Numbered from the stretch's first letter, positions 26,863 to 36,991 are shown. The stretch is DNA of 64,000 nt from Carboxylicivirga taeanensis (GCF_051851475.1 NZ_JBPUSJ010000008.1:124001-188000), one strand, 5' to 3'. Translations and numbers: made by a program. The notes: generated by a model not told the origin, from the letters alone.

Positions 26863-27207
26863 GTGATAAATAAGCATATAAAATACCAAAAAGTCTTAAA
26901 TACATTCGCACTGCTGCTGATTATGGTTTACAGCATTCAGATTGCGAGCTATGCACTTTTTTTTCACACACACCAAATAAATGGAAAGTCATACAGTCAC
27001 GCCCACCCGGGTTGCGACGGACACTCCCATAGTGGTGCTGAGCTTACGTTCTATCAACAATTGCAAACCATAAAAGCTGAAGATAGTCCTCACCTGTTAA
27101 GTGATGTTGTACCGCTGACTGTGGACAGCACCCCTGCTGAGACCTATGCCCGCTACCACTTTTTTCATACTCGCTCAAACGCTGGCCGAGCACCCCCTTT
27201 AGCCTGA
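26863..27207 (+). CDS. Small histidine-rich exported protein next to a TonB receptor
   Basis: A 114-residue protein using a GTG start, since no in-frame ATG precedes the hydrophobic segment VLNTFALLLIMVYSIQIASYALFF (about residues 11-34), which is a signal peptide or anchor. Directly after it comes a histidine-rich stretch, HTHQINGKSYSHAHPGCDGH followed by SHSG, with seven histidines and one cysteine, and then a 60-residue low-complexity tail. Such small His-rich proteins are often seen upstream of TonB receptors in Bacteroidota and are plausible zinc, copper or other metal-binding proteins. It is 135 bases before the receptor at 27343 on the same strand. Metal binding is my inference. Confidence 0.62.
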   Translation: MINKHIKYQKVLNTFALLLIMVYSIQIASYALFFHTHQINGKSYSHAHPGCDGHSHSGAELTFYQQLQTIKAEDSPHLLSDVVPLTVDSTPAETYARYHFFHTRSNAGRAPPLA

Positions 27208-27342
27208 TATGTAATCCCATACAACAACAGAAAGCATACAATCATTCCTATCTGAATGGCTTGTTATGCCTGATAGTGGCCTATTATTTTCACTAACCTA
27301 ATATTAACTCACAGTCAACCAATTGGTTAAAACACTAACAAG

Positions 27343-29757
27343 ATGAATAAAAGAATTGCTCTAGCATGTGTAGTCTTAACTTATATCGCATCATTAATTA
27401 CAGCTCAAACACCACCACCCGAATCCCTGTGCCGCTTAACAGGAAAAGTAATAGCCGAAGGCGAACCGCTTCCCTTTGCCACTATCACCGTTAGCAACAC
27501 TACATTGGGTGCGGCCTCTGACATAAATGGAGTGTTTGAACTAAGCTATATCCCCGAAGGCACATTTACCGTTAAAGCGCAGGCCATCGGGTACAAATCT
27601 GCAGAACAAACATATCACTTTACAAAGGGCCATCCGGCTGTTTTAAACTTTGCCTTAGAAACAGATGTATTAGGCTTAGAACAGGTAGTAGTAACAGCCG
27701 ACCGAAACGAGCAAAAGCGAACAACAGCCTCAGTAATTGTCAATACGCTGACGCCTCGCTTACTGGAAAACACCCAGTCCGTCTCCATTGCCGAAGGGTT
27801 GAATTACATTCCCGGATTACGCCTGGAAAACAACTGCCAAAACTGTGGGTTCACACAGGTGCGGATGAATGGTATGGACGGGGCCCATTCGCAGGTATTA
27901 ATTAATAACCGGGCCATATTCAGCAATCTGGCCGGCGTTTACGGGCTCGAATTAATTCCATCGAGCATGATAGAACGTATTGAGGTTGTAAGAGGTGGCG
28001 GTTCTGCTCTATACGGAAGCAATGCAGTGGCTGGCACCATTAACCTGATTACCCGCGACCCAATGAATAACTCCTACGACATCTCTACACAATTTAATTC
28101 CATTGGAGCTGGCTCTGGTGGTGATGTAGCCGGCGACTATTCTCTGAATATGAATACCACCATTGTTAGCGATAATAAGAAAACCGGCTTTGCCTTATTC
28201 GGGTTCTACCGCGATAAGGACCCTTTTGATGCCAATGGCGATGGCTACTCCGAGTCCTCAAAAATTGAGAACCTGACCTTTGGTGGTCGCCTGTATCACC
28301 GCATTGATTACCGCAATAAAATAACCCTCGATTTTATTAGAGTGAATGAGGAACGAAGGGGCGGAAATGCCTTTGATAAGCCGCACCACGAAGCAGATGT
28401 ATCAGAGTCGGTGGATCACAAAATTACTACAACGGCACTGACTTACGAACGCTTTATCGGCACAGGAAGCCTCCTTTCGGTGTACGGGTCGGCACAGAAT
28501 GTAGATAGAGCTTCGTATTACGGAGCCAATCAAAGTCTGGCTGATTATGGTCAAACAGACGGCCTAACCTTTAACGTGGGCACACAGTTCAAAGCTGATT
28601 TCGGAAAAAACAGTCTGGTAACAGGTTTTGAGCTCGTTCATGACGATATGTTCGATCAGAAATTGGGTTATCTCGACCTGATTATTGATGAGGATGGCCA
28701 TGTAGTAGGCTCGAACGGACATGTGCCCAATACCACTATCACCGATCAGAACAAAAACGTGTACGGTATTTTCGCACAATACGATCATCGCTTTGGCCCG
28801 GTAAAAGCGTCGCTTGGTGCCCGTTTTGATCGCTATGAAATCACCGATCTGGATCATAAGGAAGGGAATAACTCCGGCAACGTATTCAGTCCGCGTCTGA
28901 ACATTTTATGGGACCTAATACCCTCGCTGCAATGGCGTGTGAGCTATTCGCAAGGCTACCGGGCCCCACAGGTTTTTGATGAGGACCTGCACATCGAAAC
29001 CTCAGGCTCACGAAAAGTAGTTCATGCCAATGCGCCAGGATTAAAGCAGGAAACCAGCCATAGCTATATGACATCCATCGATTTTAACAGGAAATTTGGC
29101 AGATGGAATATCGGCCTGCTAACCGAAGGGTTTTATACACACCTCAACGATGCATTTGCCCAGAACCCGGAATATGATGAAACGACCGGAGTTACGACCT
29201 ACATCCGCACCAATGCCGACAACGGTGCTACTGTCAAAGGCGTAAATTTTGAAGCCAATGCTTCACCAGGCAAGCACATTTTCCTGAAAGCAGGCTATAC
29301 CATACAACAAAGCTACTTTGGTGATGCCCAAGAGTTGGGTGAGAAGGATTTTTTAAGAACACCAAACGACTATGGTTTTCTATCTGTTGACTTCGATGTA
29401 ACCCCTCGTTGGTGTCTGCTTGCCTCGGCCACTTATACAGGCAAAATGAAGATTGCTTACTATGGCAGTGAATTCAAGCCTGATGAGAGCATTATTGAGG
29501 AAGGCGAAGGAGCAGATATCATCAGAGGCAGCATCCGCACTACGCCAACCTTTTTTGATTTAGGTCTGAAAGCTGAGTATGACCTGAAAGTGGCTGGCCT
29601 ACCACTAACAGCCTTTGCGGGTGTTAAAAACATCTTTAATGCGTACCAGGATGATTTTGACTCGGGTAAAGATCGGGATCCTGCTTATATTTATGGCCCA
29701 ACAAATCCTCGTACTGTTTATGCTGGCCTTAAGCTGAACAACGTATTTGGCCATTAA
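27343..29757 (+). CDS. TonB-dependent receptor with NCQNCG plug motif
   Basis: An 804-residue outer membrane receptor. The signal peptide (1-22, ending LITAQ) is followed by a carboxypeptidase-regulatory-like domain (about 30-110; GEPLPFATITVSNTTLGAA), the TonB box-like region EQVVVTADRNEQK, and a plug (about 130-235). The plug contains ENNCQNCGFTQVRMNGMDG, a CxxC pair found in a distinct receptor sub-group, then INLITRDP. The barrel ends with YAGLKLNNVFGH. The large BtuB/FepA-like receptor group imports cobalamin, siderophores, haem or metals. The adjacent His-rich peptide and the CxxC plug point to a metal or metal complex, but this is inference. A strong terminator follows. Confidence 0.93.
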   Translation: MNKRIALACVVLTYIASLITAQTPPPESLCRLTGKVIAEGEPLPFATITVSNTTLGAASDINGVFELSYIPEGTFTVKAQAIGYKSAEQTYHFTKGHPAVLNFALETDVLGLEQVVVTADRNEQKRTTASVIVNTLTPRLLENTQSVSIAEGLNYIPGLRLENNCQNCGFTQVRMNGMDGAHSQVLINNRAIFSNLAGVYGLELIPSSMIERIEVVRGGGSALYGSNAVAGTINLITRDPMNNSYDISTQFNSIGAGSGGDVAGDYSLNMNTTIVSDNKKTGFALFGFYRDKDPFDANGDGYSESSKIENLTFGGRLYHRIDYRNKITLDFIRVNEERRGGNAFDKPHHEADVSESVDHKITTTALTYERFIGTGSLLSVYGSAQNVDRASYYGANQSLADYGQTDGLTFNVGTQFKADFGKNSLVTGFELVHDDMFDQKLGYLDLIIDEDGHVVGSNGHVPNTTITDQNKNVYGIFAQYDHRFGPVKASLGARFDRYEITDLDHKEGNNSGNVFSPRLNILWDLIPSLQWRVSYSQGYRAPQVFDEDLHIETSGSRKVVHANAPGLKQETSHSYMTSIDFNRKFGRWNIGLLTEGFYTHLNDAFAQNPEYDETTGVTTYIRTNADNGATVKGVNFEANASPGKHIFLKAGYTIQQSYFGDAQELGEKDFLRTPNDYGFLSVDFDVTPRWCLLASATYTGKMKIAYYGSEFKPDESIIEEGEGADIIRGSIRTTPTFFDLGLKAEYDLKVAGLPLTAFAGVKNIFNAYQDDFDSGKDRDPAYIYGPTNPRTVYAGLKLNNVFGH

Positions 29758-29778
29758 AAACCACAAAACATTTACATG

Positions 29779-29816
29779 GAGGCTGACTTAATATTTGATT
29801 AGAGTCAGCCTCTTTT
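29779..29816 (+). terminator. Rho-independent terminator of the TonB receptor gene
   Basis: A 10-bp perfect stem GAGGCTGACT/AGTCAGCCTC (29779-29788 with 29803-29812) is followed by TTTT, 21 bases after the stop codon. Confidence 0.85.
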
Positions 29817-30071
29817 GGTTTCAATTTGACAGCACTGAAGCGACCTTCTCATTGCCTATTTCTGCACGTTTACGCTACATCCCGCCACTGATTATTCTCC
29901 TCAATTCCAATTAATTATAGGCTATTTAAGCCAGAGTCTCTAAAATTAGATCGTTTTCAATACCCAAATTTTAGTTGATAATTTATACTTTTGAAGTTTG
30001 TTTGGTGTCTATTCAAAACCTCAAGTACATCAAATCATTACAAATTAAAATTAACTATAAAACCATACATT
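29817..30071 (+). other. Leader and promoter region of the acyl-CoA synthetase gene
   Basis: TACTTTTG at 29986-29993 is an exact TAnnTTTG -7 box, although I see no good -33 box at the right spacing. The possible TTG start at 29991 lies inside this box, which supports the GTG start at 30072. Confidence 0.4.
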
Positions 30072-31700
30072 GTGAACAAAGTATTATCGTATGATAATGG
30101 AATATCTGAGGTAGCCCTGTTGGGTATGACCATTAGTGAACAATTAAAACTAACTGCAGAAAAATATCCGGACAACGAAGCCTTAGTGGTTCCGTACCAA
30201 AATTATAGAGCCACCTACAAGGAGTTTTGGCAGCAAGTAGAAGATGTTGCCAAAGGACTACTGGCTTACGGTGTGAAGAAAGGCGACAGAGTGGGTATTT
30301 GGTCGCCAAATCGCTTCGAATGGGTACTGGTACAGTTTGCCACAGCACGTGTTGGTGCCATCCTGGTTAATATAAACCCGGCCTACAAGGCGGCAGAATT
30401 AAAATATGCGCTCAAGCAATCGGAAGTTAGTTTACTCATCATGTCCAAAGGGTTCCGACAAACTAACTATATGTCCATACTTGATGATGTGAGAGCGGCA
30501 TGCATCCGCCTTAAGCACATTATTGTAATGGAACACGACTGGAGTAAGTTGGTGGATGCCGGCCAAACCATCAGCCATGAAGAATTAATCAAACAGGAAG
30601 AGACCCTTCAGTTTGACGACCCAATCAATATTCAGTACACTTCGGGTACAACAGGGTTTCCAAAAGGAGCGACCTTATCTCATCACAACATATTAAACAA
30701 CGGCTATTTTATTGGCCGACGTCTGCAATACACCCCCGACGATCGGGTGTGTATACCTGTGCCGTTATACCACTGTTTTGGCATGGTATTAGCTAACCTG
30801 GCCTGCATTACACATGGAGCTTGCATGGTATTAACCGGTGAAGCCTTTGTGCCGGAAACAGTTCTTCAAACTGTTGAGCAGGAAAAATGCACGTCTCTTT
30901 ATGGCGTCCCACTGATGTTTATTGCTGAGTTGAACGACCCTAATTTTGATAAGTATGATTATTCAAGCTTGCGAACCGGGATCATGGCAGGCGCCTCATG
31001 CCCCGAGTCGACCATGAGAGCTGTGCGTGAAAAAATGAATATGCGCGAAGTGGGTATTTGTTACGGCATGACAGAAACATCACCTGTTAGCACCCAAACT
31101 TTTGTGGATGATAACGAATACAGACGCTGTGCCACAGTCGGAAAAGTACACCCTCATCTCGAGATCAAAATTATTGACCCTGAAACCGGACAAATAGTTC
31201 CACGCGGCCAGCAAGGCGAATTTTGTACCCGCGGCTATTCTGTGATGCTGGGTTATTGGAACAACCCGGAGGCTACCGCATCGGTAATCGACGCTGGGCG
31301 CTGGATGCATACGGGCGATCTGGCAGAAATGGATGATGACGGGTATGTCAGAATCGTTGGCCGCATTAAAGACTTAATAATCAGGGGTGGTGAAAACATC
31401 TCACCCTTTGAAATTGAAGAATACCTGCACAAGCACGATGCCATTAAGGACGTTCAGGTGATTGGTGTACCTTCTGCCAGATATGGGGAAGAAGTAATGG
31501 CATGGGTCATTGTAAAAGAAGGAGCTGAAATTACCGAAGAGGCCTTGCATAACTACTGCAAGGGGCAAATAGCCACCTATAAAATTCCGAAATACTGGAA
31601 GTTTGTATCTCAATTTCCAACCACCGTCACCGGGAAGGTACGCAAGGTGGAAATGCGGGAAATATCAAGCAAGGAATTAGGCCTTGAACAAAGAAAATAA
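30072..31700 (+). CDS. Fatty-acyl-CoA synthetase (AMP-binding family)
   Basis: A 542-residue adenylate-forming enzyme that activates a carboxylic acid, most likely a medium- or long-chain fatty acid, to its CoA thioester via an acyl-AMP. Motifs in order are the P-loop YTSGTTGFPKGATLSHHN, GICYGMTETSPVS, HTGDLAEMDDDGYVRIVGR with its ribose-binding Asp, the hinge DLIIRGGENISPFEIEE and the C-terminal catalytic lysine in TVTGKVRKVEMRE. I chose GTG 30072 (start VNKVLSYDNGISEVALLG) because family members begin with this pattern; the frame stays open upstream but that part looks untranslated. No beta-oxidation genes are adjacent. Short-chain substrates cannot be excluded by motif. Confidence 0.92.
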   Translation: MNKVLSYDNGISEVALLGMTISEQLKLTAEKYPDNEALVVPYQNYRATYKEFWQQVEDVAKGLLAYGVKKGDRVGIWSPNRFEWVLVQFATARVGAILVNINPAYKAAELKYALKQSEVSLLIMSKGFRQTNYMSILDDVRAACIRLKHIIVMEHDWSKLVDAGQTISHEELIKQEETLQFDDPINIQYTSGTTGFPKGATLSHHNILNNGYFIGRRLQYTPDDRVCIPVPLYHCFGMVLANLACITHGACMVLTGEAFVPETVLQTVEQEKCTSLYGVPLMFIAELNDPNFDKYDYSSLRTGIMAGASCPESTMRAVREKMNMREVGICYGMTETSPVSTQTFVDDNEYRRCATVGKVHPHLEIKIIDPETGQIVPRGQQGEFCTRGYSVMLGYWNNPEATASVIDAGRWMHTGDLAEMDDDGYVRIVGRIKDLIIRGGENISPFEIEEYLHKHDAIKDVQVIGVPSARYGEEVMAWVIVKEGAEITEEALHNYCKGQIATYKIPKYWKFVSQFPTTVTGKVRKVEMREISSKELGLEQRK

Positions 31701-31709
31701 TACCTATTT

Positions 31710-31755
31710 AAGCCTTTGACGCTAGTCATCAGCTAGCGTCAAAGGCTTTTTAATT
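31710..31755 (+). terminator. Rho-independent terminator of the acyl-CoA synthetase gene
   Basis: A perfect 16-bp stem, arms 31710-31725 and 31733-31748 (AAGCCTTTGACGCTAG and its complement), is followed by a T-rich tail. It lies between two convergent genes. Confidence 0.92.
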
Positions 31756-32814
31756 TTATATAATACCCTCATCAACCAACTGCTGAAACATCTCATTAAT
31801 AGTTGCATTCAGTGGCCGGTAATTGACTCCCAGCTCGCGCTTACTCTTTGAATTATCGCCTTTCCAGGGGTAACCCACATTGCGCGCAATAAATTTACGT
31901 GTAAGGGCTTTATTAAGTATGGGCCCTAAAAGCCATAGCAGCCATTTGGGCATAATTTTCCGGGGAATAGGGTATTTCTCTCCATAATTTGGCAAAAGAA
32001 CTTGGGCCATTCCCAAAAACGAAGTATTGTGGCCCGATACCAAATAGCGTCCATTGGCATGGGGCACAAAACCTGCCTGGTAATGCGCCTCGGCCACATC
32101 GCGCACATCAACAACGCCCCAACCCATATCAGGCACACCTGCTTTCAGTGTTCCATCTGCCAGTTGTTTTATTATTGAAAAGCTTTCGGAAGTTACCCCA
32201 TGAGGATTAATAGCCGGCCCCATTACCAATGAAGGATTGATCACCACCAAGTCCCATTGCGATTGGTCCAGACTGATCTTCCAGGCTTCCTTTTCGGCCA
32301 ATGTTTTAGAATACATATATGCGCCATGCTCTAACGATGAGGTGGAATTCCATAATTCCTCAGTAAACATCCCGTCCGGCGTCAGCTTTAAGTCTACATT
32401 ATCGCCATAGATAGCTGCAACACTACTGGTTAACACCACCCGTTTAACCGACACTGTTTGACAAGCCTGCTCCAAAACATTACGTGTCCCAATGAGTGCC
32501 GGATCAATCAGTTCCCGCTGAGGATCGTTTACACCTAAAATAAAAGGTGATGCAGTATGAAACACCAACTCACACCCTTCCATAGCCGCAGCATATGAAC
32601 CATGCTTCAGCAAGTCACTTTGAAAGTATTTGATTGTTCCATCAGTCTGCTGAGCTATTTCATCCAGAAACTTAAGCTTTTCTTTATTCTCGGGCTCCCT
32701 GACAGCTGCATGAACAGTCAGTCCTTCTTCGAGTAACTTTTTTACCAGCCAGCCGGCTACATATCCAGTTGCTCCGGTCACCAGCACAGGCTTTGTTCGG
32801 TCAATTTGTTTCAT
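31756..32814 (-). CDS. NAD(P)-dependent epimerase/dihydroflavonol-reductase-like protein
   Basis: A 352-residue extended short-chain dehydrogenase. The Rossmann motif VTGATGYVAGWLVKKLLEEG sits near residue 12 and the catalytic YMYSKTLAEKEAW (Tyr-x-x-x-Lys) near residue 165, with a preceding VLTSSVAAIYG that supplies the catalytic serine. VINPSLVMGPAINP and the substrate-side RYLVSGHN are typical of the dihydroflavonol-4-reductase-like subgroup that reduces aldehydes or ketones. The arginine in AVREPENKEK after the second strand suggests a preference for NADPH. The protein is presumably cytoplasmic. The true substrate is unknown, since bacterial members of this subgroup are diverse. It is a single gene, 204 bases downstream of the ABC-F gene. 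Confidence 0.9.
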   Translation of the reverse strand: MKQIDRTKPVLVTGATGYVAGWLVKKLLEEGLTVHAAVREPENKEKLKFLDEIAQQTDGTIKYFQSDLLKHGSYAAAMEGCELVFHTASPFILGVNDPQRELIDPALIGTRNVLEQACQTVSVKRVVLTSSVAAIYGDNVDLKLTPDGMFTEELWNSTSSLEHGAYMYSKTLAEKEAWKISLDQSQWDLVVINPSLVMGPAINPHGVTSESFSIIKQLADGTLKAGVPDMGWGVVDVRDVAEAHYQAGFVPHANGRYLVSGHNTSFLGMAQVLLPNYGEKYPIPRKIMPKWLLWLLGPILNKALTRKFIARNVGYPWKGDNSKSKRELGVNYRPLNATINEMFQQLVDEGII

Positions 32815-32892
32815 AATGGATCAATATTTATCACGAAATAACAGGCACTTACTTTCTTTTAACAAGCTACCCGCTGCTTCTGTTTATGAAAT

Positions 32893-32928
32893 CACAAAAA
32901 ATCCGACACTATTGGATAGCACCGGATT
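32893..32928 (-). terminator. Terminator of the ABC-F gene
   Basis: AATCCG/CGGATT with an inner CTAT/ATAG pairing is followed on the minus strand by TTTTTTGTG, about 90 bases after the ABC-F stop codon. Confidence 0.7.
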
Positions 32929-33018
32929 ATATTTGGTTCTTTAATATGACACGATTACCTGGTCGAATAACTTACAAGGCGCTTTCATTCGTCGAATTAA
33001 AGGCAATCAATTGTCTGG

Positions 33019-34656
33019 TTAGTTCTTTATCTCCAGCTCGTTAAGGTGTGACATCTTCTTCATCTCCAGGAAGCTTTTGATACCACCTAAATGCTCTTTG
33101 ACGCGCTTATTGCCGAATTCATAAACTTTGTCCACTAAACCATCCAGAAAATCACGGTCGTGAGAGACCAAAATAAGGGTGCCATCAAAGGCTTTCAAAG
33201 CATCCTTCAGCACATCCTTAGTTTTCATATCCAAATGGTTGGTCGGCTCATCGAGTATCAGCAAGTTAACCGGCTCGAGCAATAGTTTTATCATTGCCAG
33301 CCTTGTTCGCTCACCGCCCGATAACACCCTCACTTTTTTATCAATATCCTCACCACCAAACATAAACGCCCCCAGCATGTCTTTAATTTTAGTGCGAATA
33401 TCACCAACCGCTATGTCATCGATGGTTTGAAAAACGGTTAGCTCATCATCCAGCATAGACGCCTGGTTTTGTGCAAAATACCCAATTTGAGTATTGTGCC
33501 CCAACTGTAACTGCCCATCATAGTTTATTTCGCCCATAATGGCTTTTACCAGGGTAGACTTACCTTCCCCGTTTCTGCCAACAAATGCAATTTTCTCGCC
33601 CCTTTCCAGCGTTAAGGAGGCATCTTTAAACACCAAATGCTCATCATAATGCTTGGTCACCTCAGTGGCAATAAGCGGATAAGAACCTGAGCGCGGCGCT
33701 GGTGGAAACTTTAAACGCAAGGACGAGCGATCTTCCTCATCGACCTCCACGCGGTCCAGCTTTTCCAGCATTTTCACCCGGCTTTGCACCTGCAATGTTT
33801 TCGAGTAGGTGCCTTTGAAGCGCTCAATAAAAGCTTCATTTTCAGCAATCATTTTTTGCTGTTCTTCGAAAGCTTTCAACTGCTGCTCGCGACGCTCCTG
33901 ACGCAGCACCAGATACTTTGAATAGTTTACTTTATAATCGTAGATACGCCCCATAGTCACTTCAATGGTGCGCGTGGTGATATTATCAACAAAAGCGCGG
34001 TCGTGGGAAATTACAATTACTGCCTTGCCACAATTAATCAGAAATTCTTCCAGCCACTGGATCGATTCAATATCCAAATGGTTGGTGGGCTCATCCAACA
34101 AAATCAGGTCGGGTTTTTGCAGCAGTATTTTTGCCAGCTCTATGCGCATGCGCCAGCCGCCACTGAACTCACTGGTTGACCGGTGGAGTTCCTCACGAAG
34201 AAAACCTAATCCGAGCAGCACTTTTTCCACTTCGGCATCAAAGTTTATTTCTTCAATCGAATAAAACTTTTCGCTCAAGGTAGATACTTTCTCGATGAGC
34301 TCATAATAGCTGTCCGACTCATAATCAGTGCGGGTTTCAAGCTCCTTATTAATGGCTGCTATCTCTTGCTCCATGGCAAAGATATGTGCAAATGCTTGCG
34401 AGGCCTCTTCAAATACAGTGCGATTATCCTCGGTCATCAAATGCTGTGGCAAGTATGCCACTACCTTATCTTTTGGAACCGACACGTGCCCTCTATTGGC
34501 TTCACGCTCGCCTGCCAGTATTTTTAGCAAAGTGGACTTTCCAGCTCCGTTTTTACCCATCAGGGCAATACGGTCTTTTTCATTAATGACAAAAGAAATA
34601 TTTTTAAAAAGTGTGGTAGCTCCAAACTCTACCGTTAAACCATCTACCGAAATCAT
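33019..34656 (-). CDS. ABC-F family ATPase (ribosome-associated)
   Basis: A 545-residue soluble protein with two ABC domains and no membrane segments, as in EttA/Uup/YfmR-type ABC-F factors. The first domain has Walker A MGKNGAGKSTLLKILAG, signature FSGGWRMRIELAK and Walker B LILLDEPTNHLD. The inter-domain linker (about residues 235-320) is highly charged and helical (LRQERREQQLKAFEEQQKM), corresponding to the P-site tRNA-interaction motif. The second domain has VGRNGEGKSTLVKAIMG, LSGGERTRLAMIK and LLILDEPTNHLD. ABC-F proteins act at the ribosomal exit site, on stalled translation or on antibiotic-bound ribosomes. Nothing here indicates antibiotic resistance, so a housekeeping translation role is more likely. 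It is divergent from ligA. Confidence 0.94.
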   Translation of the reverse strand: MISVDGLTVEFGATTLFKNISFVINEKDRIALMGKNGAGKSTLLKILAGEREANRGHVSVPKDKVVAYLPQHLMTEDNRTVFEEASQAFAHIFAMEQEIAAINKELETRTDYESDSYYELIEKVSTLSEKFYSIEEINFDAEVEKVLLGLGFLREELHRSTSEFSGGWRMRIELAKILLQKPDLILLDEPTNHLDIESIQWLEEFLINCGKAVIVISHDRAFVDNITTRTIEVTMGRIYDYKVNYSKYLVLRQERREQQLKAFEEQQKMIAENEAFIERFKGTYSKTLQVQSRVKMLEKLDRVEVDEEDRSSLRLKFPPAPRSGSYPLIATEVTKHYDEHLVFKDASLTLERGEKIAFVGRNGEGKSTLVKAIMGEINYDGQLQLGHNTQIGYFAQNQASMLDDELTVFQTIDDIAVGDIRTKIKDMLGAFMFGGEDIDKKVRVLSGGERTRLAMIKLLLEPVNLLILDEPTNHLDMKTKDVLKDALKAFDGTLILVSHDRDFLDGLVDKVYEFGNKRVKEHLGGIKSFLEMKKMSHLNELEIKN

Positions 34657-34954
34657 AAACCATTATTTTTGCGCCGCAAAGATAGAATTATCCACCTAAG
34701 CATAAAGCAAGTTCGAGCACATTTACAGCTATTTTACATTTACCAATAGCTCCGGCACCGTTACACCAACTCCCTAACAACGGTCAGGCGCTCTTAGCTG
34801 AGTGCAGAAGTATTTTTTGGCATCTACATCAGGGCATTAGCCACACAGGAAAATTATTCTTTGCAAATACCTGTAATTATCACCTCTGATACAGGCATCC
34901 TGAATAAAATATTATTGTATTTTTGTTTGTTAACCTTACGTAAAAAAGAGAAGA

Positions 34955-36958
34955 ATGCCGCATATCGGGAAAGAGATACAAGAATTAAGAGCATTACTTA
35001 ACCACCATAATCATCAGTATTACGTACTGAATGAACCCCAAATATCCGACTACGAATTTGACCAGCTCATGCAGCAGCTGATTGAACTGGAGCAACAACA
35101 TCCTGAATTTGCTGATCCCAATAGTCCCAGTCAGCGGGTAGGAAGCGATATCAATAAAGAGTTTGAGCAGGTAAAGCATCGCTACCCCATGCTATCTCTT
35201 GGCAACACCTACAACGAAGGAGAGATTGCTGATTTTTACAACCGGATAAGCAAACAATTGATAGATGAGCCATTTGAAATTGTTTGTGAGCTTAAGTACG
35301 ATGGGACAGCCATTGGCCTTAGTTATGAAAACGGACAACTGATAAGAGCTGTTACGCGCGGAGATGGTGTGCAGGGCGATGATGTAACGGCCAACGTTAA
35401 AACCATCAGGAGCATCCCTTTGATACTCAATGGAGATTACCCCTCCAGCTTTGAAATACGAGGCGAAATATTTTTACCTCATAAAGGTTTTGAAACACTT
35501 AACCAAGCACGAAACGAAGCCGGCGAAGCACCATTTGCGAACCCGCGTAACGCGGCTGCCGGTTCCTTAAAAATGCAAAACAGTTCACTGGTCGCCAAAC
35601 GCCCGCTCGATTGTTTCCTGTATTACATGCTGGGCGATCAACTCCCAAGTAACCTACACGCAGAAAACCTGAAAAAAGCAAGCCAATGGGGCTTTAAAAT
35701 ACCGCCACACATGAAAGTGTGTAAAACCATTGATGAAGTGTTTGAATTTATCAACTACTGGGATACTGAGCGTAAAAACCTGCCTTACGACATTGATGGC
35801 ATTGTACTGAAGGTGAACAGCCTCGAACAGCAACGCCGACTAGGTTTCACGGCGAAATCGCCGCGATGGGCAATTTCATATAAGTTTAAAGCCGAGCAAG
35901 GCTACACGCAACTTAAAGCAGTAACTTTTCAGGTGGGACGAACCGGTGCCGTAACTCCAGTGGCCAATCTGAACCCTGTATTTTTAGCGGGTACTACGGT
36001 TCAGCGCGCGTCGCTTCACAATGCGGATATCATCAATACCCTAGACCTGCACGAAAATGATATGGTGTATGTGGAAAAAGGTGGGGAAATTATTCCAAAA
36101 ATTGTAGGTGTAGATGAAACTGCCCGACAGCCGGGTGCTTTAAAAGTGCAGTTTATTGCTGACTGTCCGGAGTGCAGCACCCCGCTTATCCGCATCGATG
36201 GCGAGGCGGCTCACTATTGCCCGAATGCCGCAACATGTCCGCCACAGGTTAAAGGACGCATCGAGCACTTTATTTCGCGAAAAGCAATGAATATTGATGG
36301 CATTGGCAACGAAACCATTGATTTGCTTTACAGACATGAATACATAAAGAACATCGCTGACTTATACGCCCTAACACCTCAGCAGCTAACCGGTTTGCAG
36401 CGCATGGGCGATAAATCGGCGAATAACATTGTAGCCGGCTTGGAAGCCTCTAAACAAGTTAACTTTGCACGGGTTCTTTTTGCTTTAGGCATTCGCTATG
36501 TAGGCGAAACGGTGGCGAAAAAACTGGCATCGGCTTTTAAAACCATTGAAAATTTAATGAATGCCGACATGGAGCAACTCACCGAAGTGGATGAGATTGG
36601 GGAACGCATTGCTCAAAGTGTTATGGCCTATTTTGCCAATGAAGAAAACCGGGAACTGATTAAACAACTAAAGCACATAGGTCTTCAGTTAGAACTTTCA
36701 GATGAAGAACAGGCCCAGCACTCAACAGCACTTGAGGGCTTGTCTTTTGTTGTTAGCGGCAGCTTCAGCAGCTTCTCGCGCGATGAACTGAAAGCACTCA
36801 TCGAAAAAAACGGTGGTAAAAACCTAAGCGGCGTTTCATCAAAAACCAACTACCTGGTAGCCGGCGATAAAATAGGGCCAAGTAAGTTGGCAAAAGCCGA
36901 GAAGCTGAATGTCTCCATCATCTCTGAAGATGAGTTTAAACAAATGATCAACCTGTAA
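34955..36958 (+). CDS. ligA: NAD-dependent DNA ligase
   Basis: A 667-residue ligase that seals nicks in replication and repair. In order: the NMN-binding Ia region (YYVLNEPQISDYEFDQLMQQ), the adenylation domain with the AMP-accepting lysine in CELKYDGTAIGLSYENG near residue 113, GDGVQGDDVT, the OB fold around VTFQVGRTGAVTPVANL, a four-cysteine zinc finger (CPECSTPL and YCPNAATC), four helix-hairpin-helix motifs, and a C-terminal BRCT domain (LEGLSFVVSGSFSSFSRDEL). Length matches the family. An exact TAnnTTTG box (TATTTTTG, 34918-34925) lies 30 bases upstream, though the -33 box is unclear. It heads a plus-strand series with DUF6913 and dapA. Confidence 0.98.
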   Translation: MPHIGKEIQELRALLNHHNHQYYVLNEPQISDYEFDQLMQQLIELEQQHPEFADPNSPSQRVGSDINKEFEQVKHRYPMLSLGNTYNEGEIADFYNRISKQLIDEPFEIVCELKYDGTAIGLSYENGQLIRAVTRGDGVQGDDVTANVKTIRSIPLILNGDYPSSFEIRGEIFLPHKGFETLNQARNEAGEAPFANPRNAAAGSLKMQNSSLVAKRPLDCFLYYMLGDQLPSNLHAENLKKASQWGFKIPPHMKVCKTIDEVFEFINYWDTERKNLPYDIDGIVLKVNSLEQQRRLGFTAKSPRWAISYKFKAEQGYTQLKAVTFQVGRTGAVTPVANLNPVFLAGTTVQRASLHNADIINTLDLHENDMVYVEKGGEIIPKIVGVDETARQPGALKVQFIADCPECSTPLIRIDGEAAHYCPNAATCPPQVKGRIEHFISRKAMNIDGIGNETIDLLYRHEYIKNIADLYALTPQQLTGLQRMGDKSANNIVAGLEASKQVNFARVLFALGIRYVGETVAKKLASAFKTIENLMNADMEQLTEVDEIGERIAQSVMAYFANEENRELIKQLKHIGLQLELSDEEQAQHSTALEGLSFVVSGSFSSFSRDELKALIEKNGGKNLSGVSSKTNYLVAGDKIGPSKLAKAEKLNVSIISEDEFKQMINL

Positions 36959-36991
36959 CCAAAAATAAATTCATTAGAAACAACCCGACAA

